Assembly (NCBI GenBank): GCA_030145955.1
Contig: JASLCR010000044.1
Coordinates: 1 to 14,683, forward strand
DNA: 14,683 bases
Direction of reading: 5' to 3'
Source: Candidatus Saccharimonadales bacterium
GTDB taxonomy: Bacteria > Patescibacteriota > Saccharimonadia > Saccharimonadales > Saccharimonadaceae
This document shows positions 4,134-10,312 of this stretch, piece by piece (the first letter of the stretch is position 1; every line of letters starts with the position of its first letter). Under the pieces are notes generated by a model. It was not told the DNA's origin. It worked only from the letters and a program-made list of their open reading frames with translations, and ran no database searches. Made by a program: the position numbers and the translations under genes.

Positions 4134-5570
4134 ATGATAGATATGAATAATCCACACTTTGACCAATGGCTGGAAACCCAAAAAGAAGCAGTCAATAAGA
4201 AACAAGCTGATAAGTCTCGGCACGGCAAAAAGTTCGTTGGCGATAGAGGCTATCTTCATTTTGATGGAAGAGTGAGCATGAGACGCGTAAGTGGATCAGA
4301 CATGAATGACCCTGCATACCGTCTACTGATAACCAGTGAATTCGTACCAAGCCACCCGTTCTTACCTTTTCTTCGTGAAGATCAGCGGGTCAGAAAGTAC
4401 CGTAACAAAGCACTTCAAACACATGAAGGCAATGAACGCCCACATGACAAACGATTTTCTACAATAAAAAACCGCCCTATAATGTACGCGTCTCATTTGG
4501 ATGCTTGCCTGTACTCTCTCTACAGTTATTCACTAGGACTAAGCTACGAACAACTCGTATCACGATCAAAGCTATCAAATAATGTACTGGCTTATCGACC
4601 AGTGCCACTTCCGGGCACTAGCCGTAATAAGTCAAATATTGATTTTGCGAAAGAATTATACGAAAAGATCAAAAATTTTGACGGCGATACGGGCATTTTA
4701 TTATTGGATATTTCTGGTTTTTTCGATAATTTAAATCACCGTCGATTATACGAAAAATGGTGCCGCACACTTGACGAAGAAACACTCCCCGCCGATCACC
4801 ACGCTATTTATAATAATATCACAAGCTTTCGCTACGTATTCACCAGCGAAGCATATAAAGCACTCGGTCTTGATAAGAAGGCTTTAAAGGAGCTGCGCCA
4901 AGACAGGAAAGCTGTTCTTTGCAGTCCTATAGACTTTAACAGCAAGATTAAAAAGAAGAAACTAATTCACAAGAATAAATCTGGTCGAGGCATCCCTCAA
5001 GGTAGTCCAATAAGCGGCTTGCTTGCGAATGTATACATGATCGACTTTGACATTAAAGTTAAGTCTCTCGTCGAAAGTATGGGTGGGCATTATGCAAGAT
5101 ACAGTGACGATATAGCAATTCTTGTTAATCCACACAATCTCGAAGTAGTATACAGAGCAGTTCAAGCCTTGATTGACGATGAAGGCTTGAAAATTAGCAC
5201 AAAGAAGACCGATTGTTTCATTTACCAACAAACTCCGGGTATTTTTGTAAACACTATCAGAAGACTCGAGCCGACAGTCACGCTCAATTTAAAACGGTAC
5301 CCTCAATATCTCGGGTTCGTATTTACGGAAAATGGCATACATATCAGAGGAAACACGCTGGCTAGGAGATTCAGGGGAGGAAAGGCATTCCTGCTGAGAA
5401 ATGAACGTTGGAGATATTTTTCACTTGCAAGTCGAAAAACAAATTCAGAAGCTATGCCAAAGCAAATTGAAGGTATACGGAAAAAGATTAAACCAATTGT
5501 ACATGAAGCACAAAAAGCTCGTACACTGCGCAATCGTGAACAAAATGGTATAGTAAAATCTTCTCAGTAG
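4134..5570 (+). CDS. UG/DRT-type antiviral reverse transcriptase, DRT2-like
   Basis: A 478-residue reverse transcriptase. Visible RT motifs, in order: motif A LLLDISGFFDN with catalytic D192; motif B GRGIPQGSPISGLLAN at 284-299; motif C YSDD at 323-326, supplying D325 and D326; motif D near GLKISTKKTDC (about 350); and a PQYLGFVF segment near 388. The N-terminal region carries YLHFDGRVSMRR and ASHLDACLYSLYSYSL, and LPADHHAIYNNITSF follows motif A. Those features resemble the UG/Abi defence group, particularly DRT2. There is no group II intron maturase/endonuclease domain and no retron-type priming neighbourhood. DRT enzymes block phage by making DNA from a dedicated ncRNA; the structured 330-nt leader fits that. 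The start could be ATG 4134 or 4143; a strong hairpin abuts both. The class assignment is from memory of motifs, not a search. Confidence 0.9.
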   Translation: MIDMNNPHFDQWLETQKEAVNKKQADKSRHGKKFVGDRGYLHFDGRVSMRRVSGSDMNDPAYRLLITSEFVPSHPFLPFLREDQRVRKYRNKALQTHEGNERPHDKRFSTIKNRPIMYASHLDACLYSLYSYSLGLSYEQLVSRSKLSNNVLAYRPVPLPGTSRNKSNIDFAKELYEKIKNFDGDTGILLLDISGFFDNLNHRRLYEKWCRTLDEETLPADHHAIYNNITSFRYVFTSEAYKALGLDKKALKELRQDRKAVLCSPIDFNSKIKKKKLIHKNKSGRGIPQGSPISGLLANVYMIDFDIKVKSLVESMGGHYARYSDDIAILVNPHNLEVVYRAVQALIDDEGLKISTKKTDCFIYQQTPGIFVNTIRRLEPTVTLNLKRYPQYLGFVFTENGIHIRGNTLARRFRGGKAFLLRNERWRYFSLASRKTNSEAMPKQIEGIRKKIKPIVHEAQKARTLRNREQNGIVKSSQ

Positions 5571-5603
5571 AACTGTTTTGCAGCATCGTAACTTATAGAG
5601 TAT

Positions 5604-6128
5604 TTATTTTTTTGAGTTTCTTTCAAAGAATTCTAGAAAATGCGCAAATCGCATAATAGACGCCACTGCATAAAAAGTTTGCAGCATTGCGTAGACAAAA
5701 ATAGCGATAACGAGTGCTGAGTATAGGCACGTAATCCAATACGGCGGATGCACATTTACTACATATTTCGCAAATGCAAGCAAAATCACCGTAAGGTGAG
5801 TTACTGAACAAAACCAGAAGGTAAAAAGAATATTATGCAGTTTTTTATGCTGCCTTAAAAAGTCGGCAAATTTTGTACCAGAAAACGAAAGAATAATAGC
5901 TATCGCGGCAATGATGATAGCGAATACGGCAGAGGTGATCGTTACTATTCCTGAGATACCGTTTGCATCAAGCATTTTAAAGTTACCACTTTTTGCCAGG
6001 TAGTCCTGAAATAGAACAATAAAAACAAAAAACGCAATGAGAAAATCATAGGATAAAATTATCCGTCGAATTCCATAAGATCGAAGCTGCTGGAAGAAAC
6101 CTGATTGATCGGTTTCACTACTATTCAT
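5604..6128 (-). CDS. Four-helix membrane protein, candidate defence effector
   Basis: A 174-residue integral membrane protein with four hydrophobic segments at about residues 24-43, 57-80, 98-120 and 128-155. The N-terminus (MNSSETDQSGFFQQLRSYGI) is short and polar and the C-terminus basic (RFAHFLEFFERNSKK), with a charged cytosolic loop KFADFLRQHKKLHN between helices 2 and 3. I do not recognise the family. It starts inside the last codons of the upstream gene (8-nt overlap, ATG at 6128, upstream TAG at 6123-6121), so the two are translationally coupled. A soluble protein coupled to a small multi-helix membrane protein is typical of abortive-infection pairs such as Kiwa, where the membrane partner senses or permeabilises the envelope. 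It ends 33 nt from the convergent RT gene. Transport or another role cannot be excluded. Confidence 0.82.
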   Translation of the reverse strand: MNSSETDQSGFFQQLRSYGIRRIILSYDFLIAFFVFIVLFQDYLAKSGNFKMLDANGISGIVTITSAVFAIIIAAIAIILSFSGTKFADFLRQHKKLHNILFTFWFCSVTHLTVILLAFAKYVVNVHPPYWITCLYSALVIAIFVYAMLQTFYAVASIMRFAHFLEFFERNSKK

Positions 6129-6954
6129 CTTCGTCGCCCACCCCCTCTACGATTTCTTTTATTTTAGCAACACTTCCGTCATCACGAAAGTCTATTTCGA
6201 CAGTCTTTTTATACTTGTAAGTCCTGACCGTTTTCGAATACCCCTCGTCATCCACGCCAGTTATCTCGCCATTACCATATCCGTTGCTGCTCAACGCAAG
6301 CGCCTGACGTATCAGCTTACTGTCAACATTTATTCCAGGCTTGTCGACATTGCCTCCTTCAAGACCATCCATTTTTATATCAAGATCAGTTCTATCGCCA
6401 CCAGTCTGCTTTATTAGCTCCTCGATCTCAGCATAATCATCACGAGGGTCCGGATTTGATGGACGCAGATTCTTAAATTGAACTCGAGTGAATCTTTTCC
6501 ACTCTTTAATTTCCTCGTAGACGTTTTCACCATCTAAAATAAAATCGATGTCAAATCCACCCACGTAGCTTTGGTTGCTCTGCAAATAGATCTGTTTGAA
6601 TTTATTTGCTACTGTTTGGTAATTAAAATGACTACTCAATTCAAATAGCAGTAGCTTTTTCGAAGGAATTGCGAAAAATTCGATGATAGCATCCGCAAAC
6701 TCTTGTCGTTCACTTTGCACAAAATCTTTTGCTTGTGTATCATACACAAATCCTGCATCTTCGCTGGGAATACGCCCGAGCTGCCCTCGTATTATAGGTT
6801 CCTCACCAAGTTCATCTGCCGATACATGACCGATTGCATACGAATAGTTCCCACTCTTAAGTACCGGGTCAGCCTGGATGTCCGTTATAAAGTTTTGTTC
6901 TGCTTGTGCCTTGAAGAGACTATCGAAATAGTACCTACTGATGACGAATTTCAT
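6121..6954 (-). CDS. Acidic soluble protein, DUF4747-like, partner of the four-helix protein
   Basis: A 277-residue cytosolic protein from ATG 6954 (an in-frame GTG at 6969 would add five residues). ATG 6954 is preferred because a -10-like TACAAT ends 6 nt upstream, the near-leaderless arrangement seen elsewhere in the window. The N-terminal half is alpha/beta (MKFVISRYYFDSLFKAQAEQ, SKKLLLFELSSHF, YVGGFDIDFIL). The middle contains KNLRPSNPDPRDDYAEIEEL, and a later segment reads LALSSNGYGNGEITGVDDEG. That order, a RP-NP-D acidic helix followed by a L-SNGYG-G segment, recalls DUF4747-type proteins, but I could not search. The C-terminus is very acidic (VEGVGDEDE). It is the first gene of a two-gene operon with the membrane protein. 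A sensor or regulator for that effector is my inference. Confidence 0.8.
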   Translation of the reverse strand: MKFVISRYYFDSLFKAQAEQNFITDIQADPVLKSGNYSYAIGHVSADELGEEPIIRGQLGRIPSEDAGFVYDTQAKDFVQSERQEFADAIIEFFAIPSKKLLLFELSSHFNYQTVANKFKQIYLQSNQSYVGGFDIDFILDGENVYEEIKEWKRFTRVQFKNLRPSNPDPRDDYAEIEELIKQTGGDRTDLDIKMDGLEGGNVDKPGINVDSKLIRQALALSSNGYGNGEITGVDDEGYSKTVRTYKYKKTVEIDFRDDGSVAKIKEIVEGVGDEDE

Positions 6955-6960
6955 GTTCCA

Positions 6961-6966
6961 ATTGTA
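6961..6966 (-). promoter_or_regulatory. -10 box for the minus-strand two-gene operon
   Basis: On the minus strand TACAAT (6966-6961) lies 6 nt before ATG 6954. A -35 is not convincing (TAGATG at 17 nt). If used, the mRNA would be essentially leaderless. It is divergent from the promoter at 7010-7037. Confidence 0.35.
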
Positions 6967-7009
6967 CACTTCTCAATGCAGTTCATCTATCATAAGCATT
7001 ATTTTAATT

Positions 7010-7037
7010 TTCACAATAAATAGAGCTGCGGTACAAT
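7010..7037 (+). promoter_or_regulatory. Promoter of the structured RNA at 7044
   Basis: TTCACA (7010-7015), one base from the TTGACA consensus, a 16-nt spacer and TACAAT (7032-7037), also one base from consensus. The expected start, 7 nt past the -10, is 7044, exactly the first base of a 22-bp stem. Confidence 0.65.
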
Positions 7038-7043
7038 GGATAT

Positions 7044-7171
7044 GCTACAACCTAAATAATTCAGAACGCCTCGCACGAGGGGTTTAACACATAAAATGCG
7101 GCCATGTGTTGCAATTCGAGTGTTAAACTCTGAGTTGTTTAGGTTGTAGCGACCACACGTGGTCGCTTTTT
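7044..7171 (+). ncRNA. Structured RNA with paired ends, own promoter and terminator
   Basis: The segment 7044-7065 pairs base for base with 7129-7150: 22 pairs, of which two are G-U wobbles (7057/7137 and 7060/7134). Those wobbles indicate selection for RNA structure on the plus strand rather than a simple DNA palindrome. Inside, CCTC-GCAC-GAGG (7069-7080) is a small hairpin and GTTTAACAC/GTGTTAAAC (7082-7090 with 7120-7128) a further 9-bp stem, giving a three-way junction. An alternative pairing AACACAT/ATGTGTT (7086-7092 with 7104-7110) competes with that 9-bp stem. An intrinsic terminator follows. No coding frame fits. It is either an independent small RNA of about 125 nt or an attenuator leader for the methyltransferase operon that starts 26 nt later. 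I do not recognise it as 6S, tmRNA, RNase P or a known riboswitch. Confidence 0.62.
7149..7171 (+). terminator. Intrinsic terminator between the structured RNA and the methyltransferase
   Basis: GCGACCA (7149-7155) pairs with TGGTCGC (7160-7166) around a 4-nt loop, followed by TTTTT (7167-7171). Its first two bases are shared with the end of the 22-bp stem, so the two structures can weakly compete. Confidence 0.82.
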
Positions 7172-7173
7172 AT

Positions 7174-7197
7174 TTGCGATCACGAGAAAGATCGCGA
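7174..7197 (+). promoter_or_regulatory. Start-site hairpin of the methyltransferase gene
   Basis: GCGATC (7176-7181) pairs with GATCGC (7190-7195), extendable by T7175-G7196 and T7174-A7197 into the start codon. The loop ACGAGAAA carries the only SD-like purine run, GAGAAAG. Translation of the methyltransferase is therefore probably limited by this stem. Confidence 0.55.
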
Positions 7198-8129
7198 TGC
7201 AACAAAAGAGACTACATATAGCCAAAACCCGCAAAAAAGACGAATTCTATACACAGCTCCAAGATATTGAGCGGGAGTGTATGAAGTATAAGGATTATTT
7301 CAAAGACAAGATTATCTTCTTGAACTGCGATGATCCACTCGAAAGCAACTTCTGGAAGTACTTCGCACTTAACTTCACGCACTTCGGCTTGAAGAAACTT
7401 GTATCGACTCACTACGAAACCAGTGAGCCAAGTTATAAATTGGAACTCACTGGTGATATGGACGTAAACGGAGTTATTAATGATAACGACGTCGTAAGAA
7501 CTCCATTGAGGCAAAACGGGGATTTCCGTAGCCCGGAATGCATTGAGATTATGAAAGAAGCTGATATCGTCATCACGAATCCGCCGTTCTCACTCTTTCG
7601 CGAATACGTTGCGCAATTGATGGAATACAACAAGAAATTTTTAATTATTGGTCATCAGAACGCGATTACATACAAAGACATTTTCAAATTCATAAAAGAA
7701 AACAAAATCTGGTTCGGACACAGCATCCATAGCGGTGACCGTGAATTTATTGTTCCTGATCATTACAACGAATATCATCGTATTGATGACAATGGGACGA
7801 AATATGTACGCGTGAGTGGCGTGCGTTGGTTTACAAACTTGGACTACAAAGAACGTCATGATGATCTTGTTTTATATAAGAAGTACACCCCGGAAGAATA
7901 TCAAAAATACGATAACTTTGACGCAATCAATGTTAACAAGACGACAGATATCCCGTCAGACTACGACGGAATTATGGGCGTACCTGTAACTTTTATGGAT
8001 AAATATAGCCCCGAGCAATTTGAAATCCTTGGCAATGAGTATGACTTGAATATTGAAAAAGGTCGTGGCTACATTAATGGCAAAAGGATGTATAGCAGAA
8101 TATTTATCAAAAGGAGGCAGCAATCATGA
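7197..8129 (+). CDS. EcoRI-family adenine-specific DNA methyltransferase
   Basis: A 310-residue N6-adenine methyltransferase. The catalytic motif IV NPPF is at residues 128-131 (IVITNPPFSLFREYVAQL), preceded by the N-terminal RKKDEFYTQLQDIERE segment and followed by KKFLIIGHQNAITYKDIFKF. These blocks are diagnostic of the M.EcoRI family (the archetype has about 326 residues). It would transfer a methyl group from S-adenosylmethionine to adenine in a specific DNA site, protecting the host from the co-encoded nuclease. Its target may not be GAATTC; family members have diverged and that site is common in this window. Stop TGA overlaps the nuclease start (ATGA), with the nuclease SD inside its last codons. 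The gene is AT-rich (19 of 60 G+C at 7261-7320), unlike its partner. Start ATG 7197 has only a weak SD inside a hairpin. Confidence 0.92.
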   Translation: MQQKRLHIAKTRKKDEFYTQLQDIERECMKYKDYFKDKIIFLNCDDPLESNFWKYFALNFTHFGLKKLVSTHYETSEPSYKLELTGDMDVNGVINDNDVVRTPLRQNGDFRSPECIEIMKEADIVITNPPFSLFREYVAQLMEYNKKFLIIGHQNAITYKDIFKFIKENKIWFGHSIHSGDREFIVPDHYNEYHRIDDNGTKYVRVSGVRWFTNLDYKERHDDLVLYKKYTPEEYQKYDNFDAINVNKTTDIPSDYDGIMGVPVTFMDKYSPEQFEILGNEYDLNIEKGRGYINGKRMYSRIFIKRRQQS

Positions 8130-9208
8130 AAATCCAACTCAAAGAAATCCCCGTTCGTGACGTGGCGAAAAACTTCGTGAACAACGAAGAAGAAGGCGTG
8201 ATCGGCTACGAGGGCAAGCTAAATATCCGCCCGAAATATCAGCGTGAATTTATCTACAAAGACGCGCAGCGCGATGCGGTGATCGACACGGTGCGAAAGG
8301 ATTTTCCGCTGAATGTGATGTACTGGGCGGTGAATGAAGACGGTACGTACGAAGTGCTCGACGGGCAGCAGCGGACAATCAGTTTGTGCCAGTATGTGGC
8401 GGGTGATTTTAGCGTGGAGTATATGTATTTTCACAATCTCACCGACGAGGAGCGCGAGCAGCTGCTGGATTACAAGCTGATGGTGTATTTCTGCGAAGGC
8501 AACGACAAGGAAAAGCTGGAATGGTTCCGCACGATCAACATCGCCGGCGAGAAACTGACCGATCAAGAACTACGCAACGCAATCTACACCGGCACGTGGC
8601 TAACCGACGCCAAGCGGTATTTCTCTCGCAGCAATGGCGCGGCGTATAACTTGGCGAAAGATTATGTGAACGGCTCGCCAATCCGCCAAGATTATCTGGA
8701 GACGGCGATCAAATGGATTTCGGGCGGCAATATCGAGCACTATATGTCGGAAAACCAGCACGCGCAAAATGCCAACGAACTGTGGCGATATTTCCAAGAT
8801 GTGATTACGTGGGTGTCGCTGACGTTCCCGCAGTACCGCAAAGAAATGAAGGGTGTGGACTGGGGTAAGTTGTACAACCAATTCAAAGATGAGAAATACG
8901 ACACCGACGCGCTGGAAGCCGAGATCGTGCAACTGATGATGGACGAAGATGTCACGAAAAAATCCGGCATCTACGAATACGTGCTGACGCGCGAGGAGAA
9001 ATACCTCTCTATTCGTGCCTTCACCGACAATATGAAACGCGAAGCCTACGAAAGACAGGCGGGCATCTGCGTGGCGTGTGGCAAACGCTTTGAACTAAGC
9101 GAAATGGAAGCCGACCACATCACTCCGTGGGTTGAAGGCGGGCATACAAACGCTGCGAACTGTCAGATGCTGTGCCGAGAGGATAACCGGAAGAAAGGGA
9201 AGGGATAA
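8126..9208 (+). CDS. DUF262 protein with C-terminal HNH endonuclease domain
   Basis: A 360-residue protein. The N-terminal DUF262 (GmrS/ParB-like) domain shows IRPKYQREFIYK and the hallmark DGQQR at 79-83, a motif family members use for nucleotide binding or hydrolysis. The C-terminal HNH domain has C315-x2-C318, the EADHI core with D330/H331, a GGHTNAANCQ loop with N345, and LCREDNRKKG with N354. The position that normally holds the fourth zinc cysteine (LCxxC) is Asp 353, with an extra Cys at 346. Coupled by a 4-nt overlap and an AAAAGGAGG SD to the methyltransferase, it is the likely restriction nuclease, cutting unmodified or differently modified DNA. It is clearly GC-richer than the methyltransferase (31 of 60 at 8281-8340), hinting at separate histories. 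No terminator follows. Confidence 0.9.
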   Translation: MKIQLKEIPVRDVAKNFVNNEEEGVIGYEGKLNIRPKYQREFIYKDAQRDAVIDTVRKDFPLNVMYWAVNEDGTYEVLDGQQRTISLCQYVAGDFSVEYMYFHNLTDEEREQLLDYKLMVYFCEGNDKEKLEWFRTINIAGEKLTDQELRNAIYTGTWLTDAKRYFSRSNGAAYNLAKDYVNGSPIRQDYLETAIKWISGGNIEHYMSENQHAQNANELWRYFQDVITWVSLTFPQYRKEMKGVDWGKLYNQFKDEKYDTDALEAEIVQLMMDEDVTKKSGIYEYVLTREEKYLSIRAFTDNMKREAYERQAGICVACGKRFELSEMEADHITPWVEGGHTNAANCQMLCREDNRKKGKG

Positions 9209-9237
9209 GTCTATATATCCCTAGCTTGACCACTCCT

Positions 9238-9246
9238 TGCTATAAT
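9238..9246 (+). promoter_or_regulatory. Extended -10 promoter for the 9253 gene
   Basis: TGC-TATAAT is a perfect extended -10. ATG 9253 follows after 6 nt with no SD, so the transcript is probably leaderless. The nearby TTGACC (9226-9231) is only 9 nt away, too close to act as its -35. Confidence 0.6.
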
Positions 9247-9252
9247 AAGCAA

Positions 9253-10245
9253 ATGACAGAGGTCTTAAGCAAAATAAATCAAGTTATCACAAAATACCTC
9301 GGGAGACTAAAGGCTTTAGCAGGCAGGAAAAGAGCCAAAAGGCGAGGGGCAGAACCAAAGAAAGAATCACGCTTAATACGGTCTATCAAAGTATCGTATC
9401 AAGTTAGTACGATCGTCTTAGCCTTACTTGCATCAATCTTTACTATAATTGCCGGCATACTAACACTTCCAAATATCGATAGTTTCAACGAATGGATTAA
9501 TCGTGAATTTCAGACAGAGCAGTACTGGCTCAAGGCAGCAAACTCGCTAGCACCAGAGGTAAACGTGAGTGTTTTTGACAAGAAACTCGGACAGCCAGTA
9601 TTTGTCTCCACACTTGAAGGTCTGACCAATCGTACATATGTAAACGAATACTTCTACACTCAAGCGATCAGCAGTGATGATGGAACAGTGCTGCTGTATT
9701 CGATCACTCTTCGAAAAGCCAACTTCTACCCAAATATTCCATACTTTGAAAATGATAGAAGGCAAACCAAGCTCCTTGGAAAAACTACATTTGGCGAGCT
9801 GGCTGGTGATTATCCTCAGACTACTATTGCCGGACAATATCTTCCTGGCTTTCGGCGAGGCATTTACTCAGAAGGTTACTATTTTGGTAATCCGGGTAAC
9901 TATTTGTACTATTTCTTGACTACTAATGACGCAGGCATTGGCGGAGCAGAATACATCAAGCTTGAAAGCTCATCAACCAAAGCATACACATTTGAAGAGA
10001 CGGGATTGTTTGATGATTGTTCACGTGACTTTCTACCAATGCCAGGAAGTATGGATAAAAAAGAAAATGCCGCCCGTAAAGAAATGGAAAAGGCACAAAA
10101 ACTAATGAAGAATGTTTACGCAAACACAATAACAGTAACCAATCCTAATGGTGGCGTGATCTGTGCAAACGAAAAATTCTTCAAAGAACATCGACTCATG
10201 ATTCTCGGACCAGACTTAGACAAAGTGAGACTTCTCAGAGATTAA
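9253..10245 (+). CDS. Single-pass membrane protein, possibly ETEC_3214-like
   Basis: A 330-residue protein with a basic cytosolic N-terminus (residues 18-46, including GRKRAKRRGAEPKK), one transmembrane helix at about 49-72 (VSTIVLALLASIFTIIAGIL) and a large domain of about 255 residues beyond it. That domain contains SVFDKKLGQPVFVS, then DGTVLLYSITLRKANFYPNI and KLLGKTTFGEL. The order matches my recollection of the ETEC_3214 family of membrane-anchored proteins of unknown role, but without a search this is tentative. Positive charges before the helix predict an N-in topology with the large domain outside. A TTG at 9226 is in frame, but the -10 box overlaps that region, so ATG 9253 is the start. 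It stands alone: no terminator before it, and a separate promoter precedes the next gene. Confidence 0.8.
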   Translation: MTEVLSKINQVITKYLGRLKALAGRKRAKRRGAEPKKESRLIRSIKVSYQVSTIVLALLASIFTIIAGILTLPNIDSFNEWINREFQTEQYWLKAANSLAPEVNVSVFDKKLGQPVFVSTLEGLTNRTYVNEYFYTQAISSDDGTVLLYSITLRKANFYPNIPYFENDRRQTKLLGKTTFGELAGDYPQTTIAGQYLPGFRRGIYSEGYYFGNPGNYLYYFLTTNDAGIGGAEYIKLESSSTKAYTFEETGLFDDCSRDFLPMPGSMDKKENAARKEMEKAQKLMKNVYANTITVTNPNGGVICANEKFFKEHRLMILGPDLDKVRLLRD

Positions 10246-10274
10246 AATTTACCATCGCCTCTCGAGGTCATCTC

Positions 10275-10283
10275 TGTTATAAT
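10275..10283 (+). promoter_or_regulatory. Extended -10 promoter for the giant secreted protein
   Basis: TGT-TATAAT is a perfect extended -10; the -35 is not recognisable. Transcription would start near 10290, leaving about 23 nt before the proposed start at 10313. Confidence 0.6.
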
Positions 10284-10312
10284 AAACCATAAGCAGAGAG
10301 TAGGGGGATGAG

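Noticed and set aside
7082..7128. GTTTAAC...GTTAAAC resembling integron attC outer boxes
   Set aside because: The interval is only 47 nt, no integron integrase or cassette array is present, and the sequence is better explained as an inner stem of the 7044-7150 RNA.
7044..7150. Retron msr-msd with a1/a2 inverted repeats
   Set aside because: The paired ends fit, but the RT is over 1.4 kb away behind a convergent operon and lacks retron features, and an intrinsic terminator closes the RNA.
7197..8129. UGA recoded to glycine (Gracilibacteria/SR1 code)
   Set aside because: The methyltransferase ends at TGA within an ATGA overlap with a well-supported SD and start for the next gene, and no gene needs UGA readthrough.
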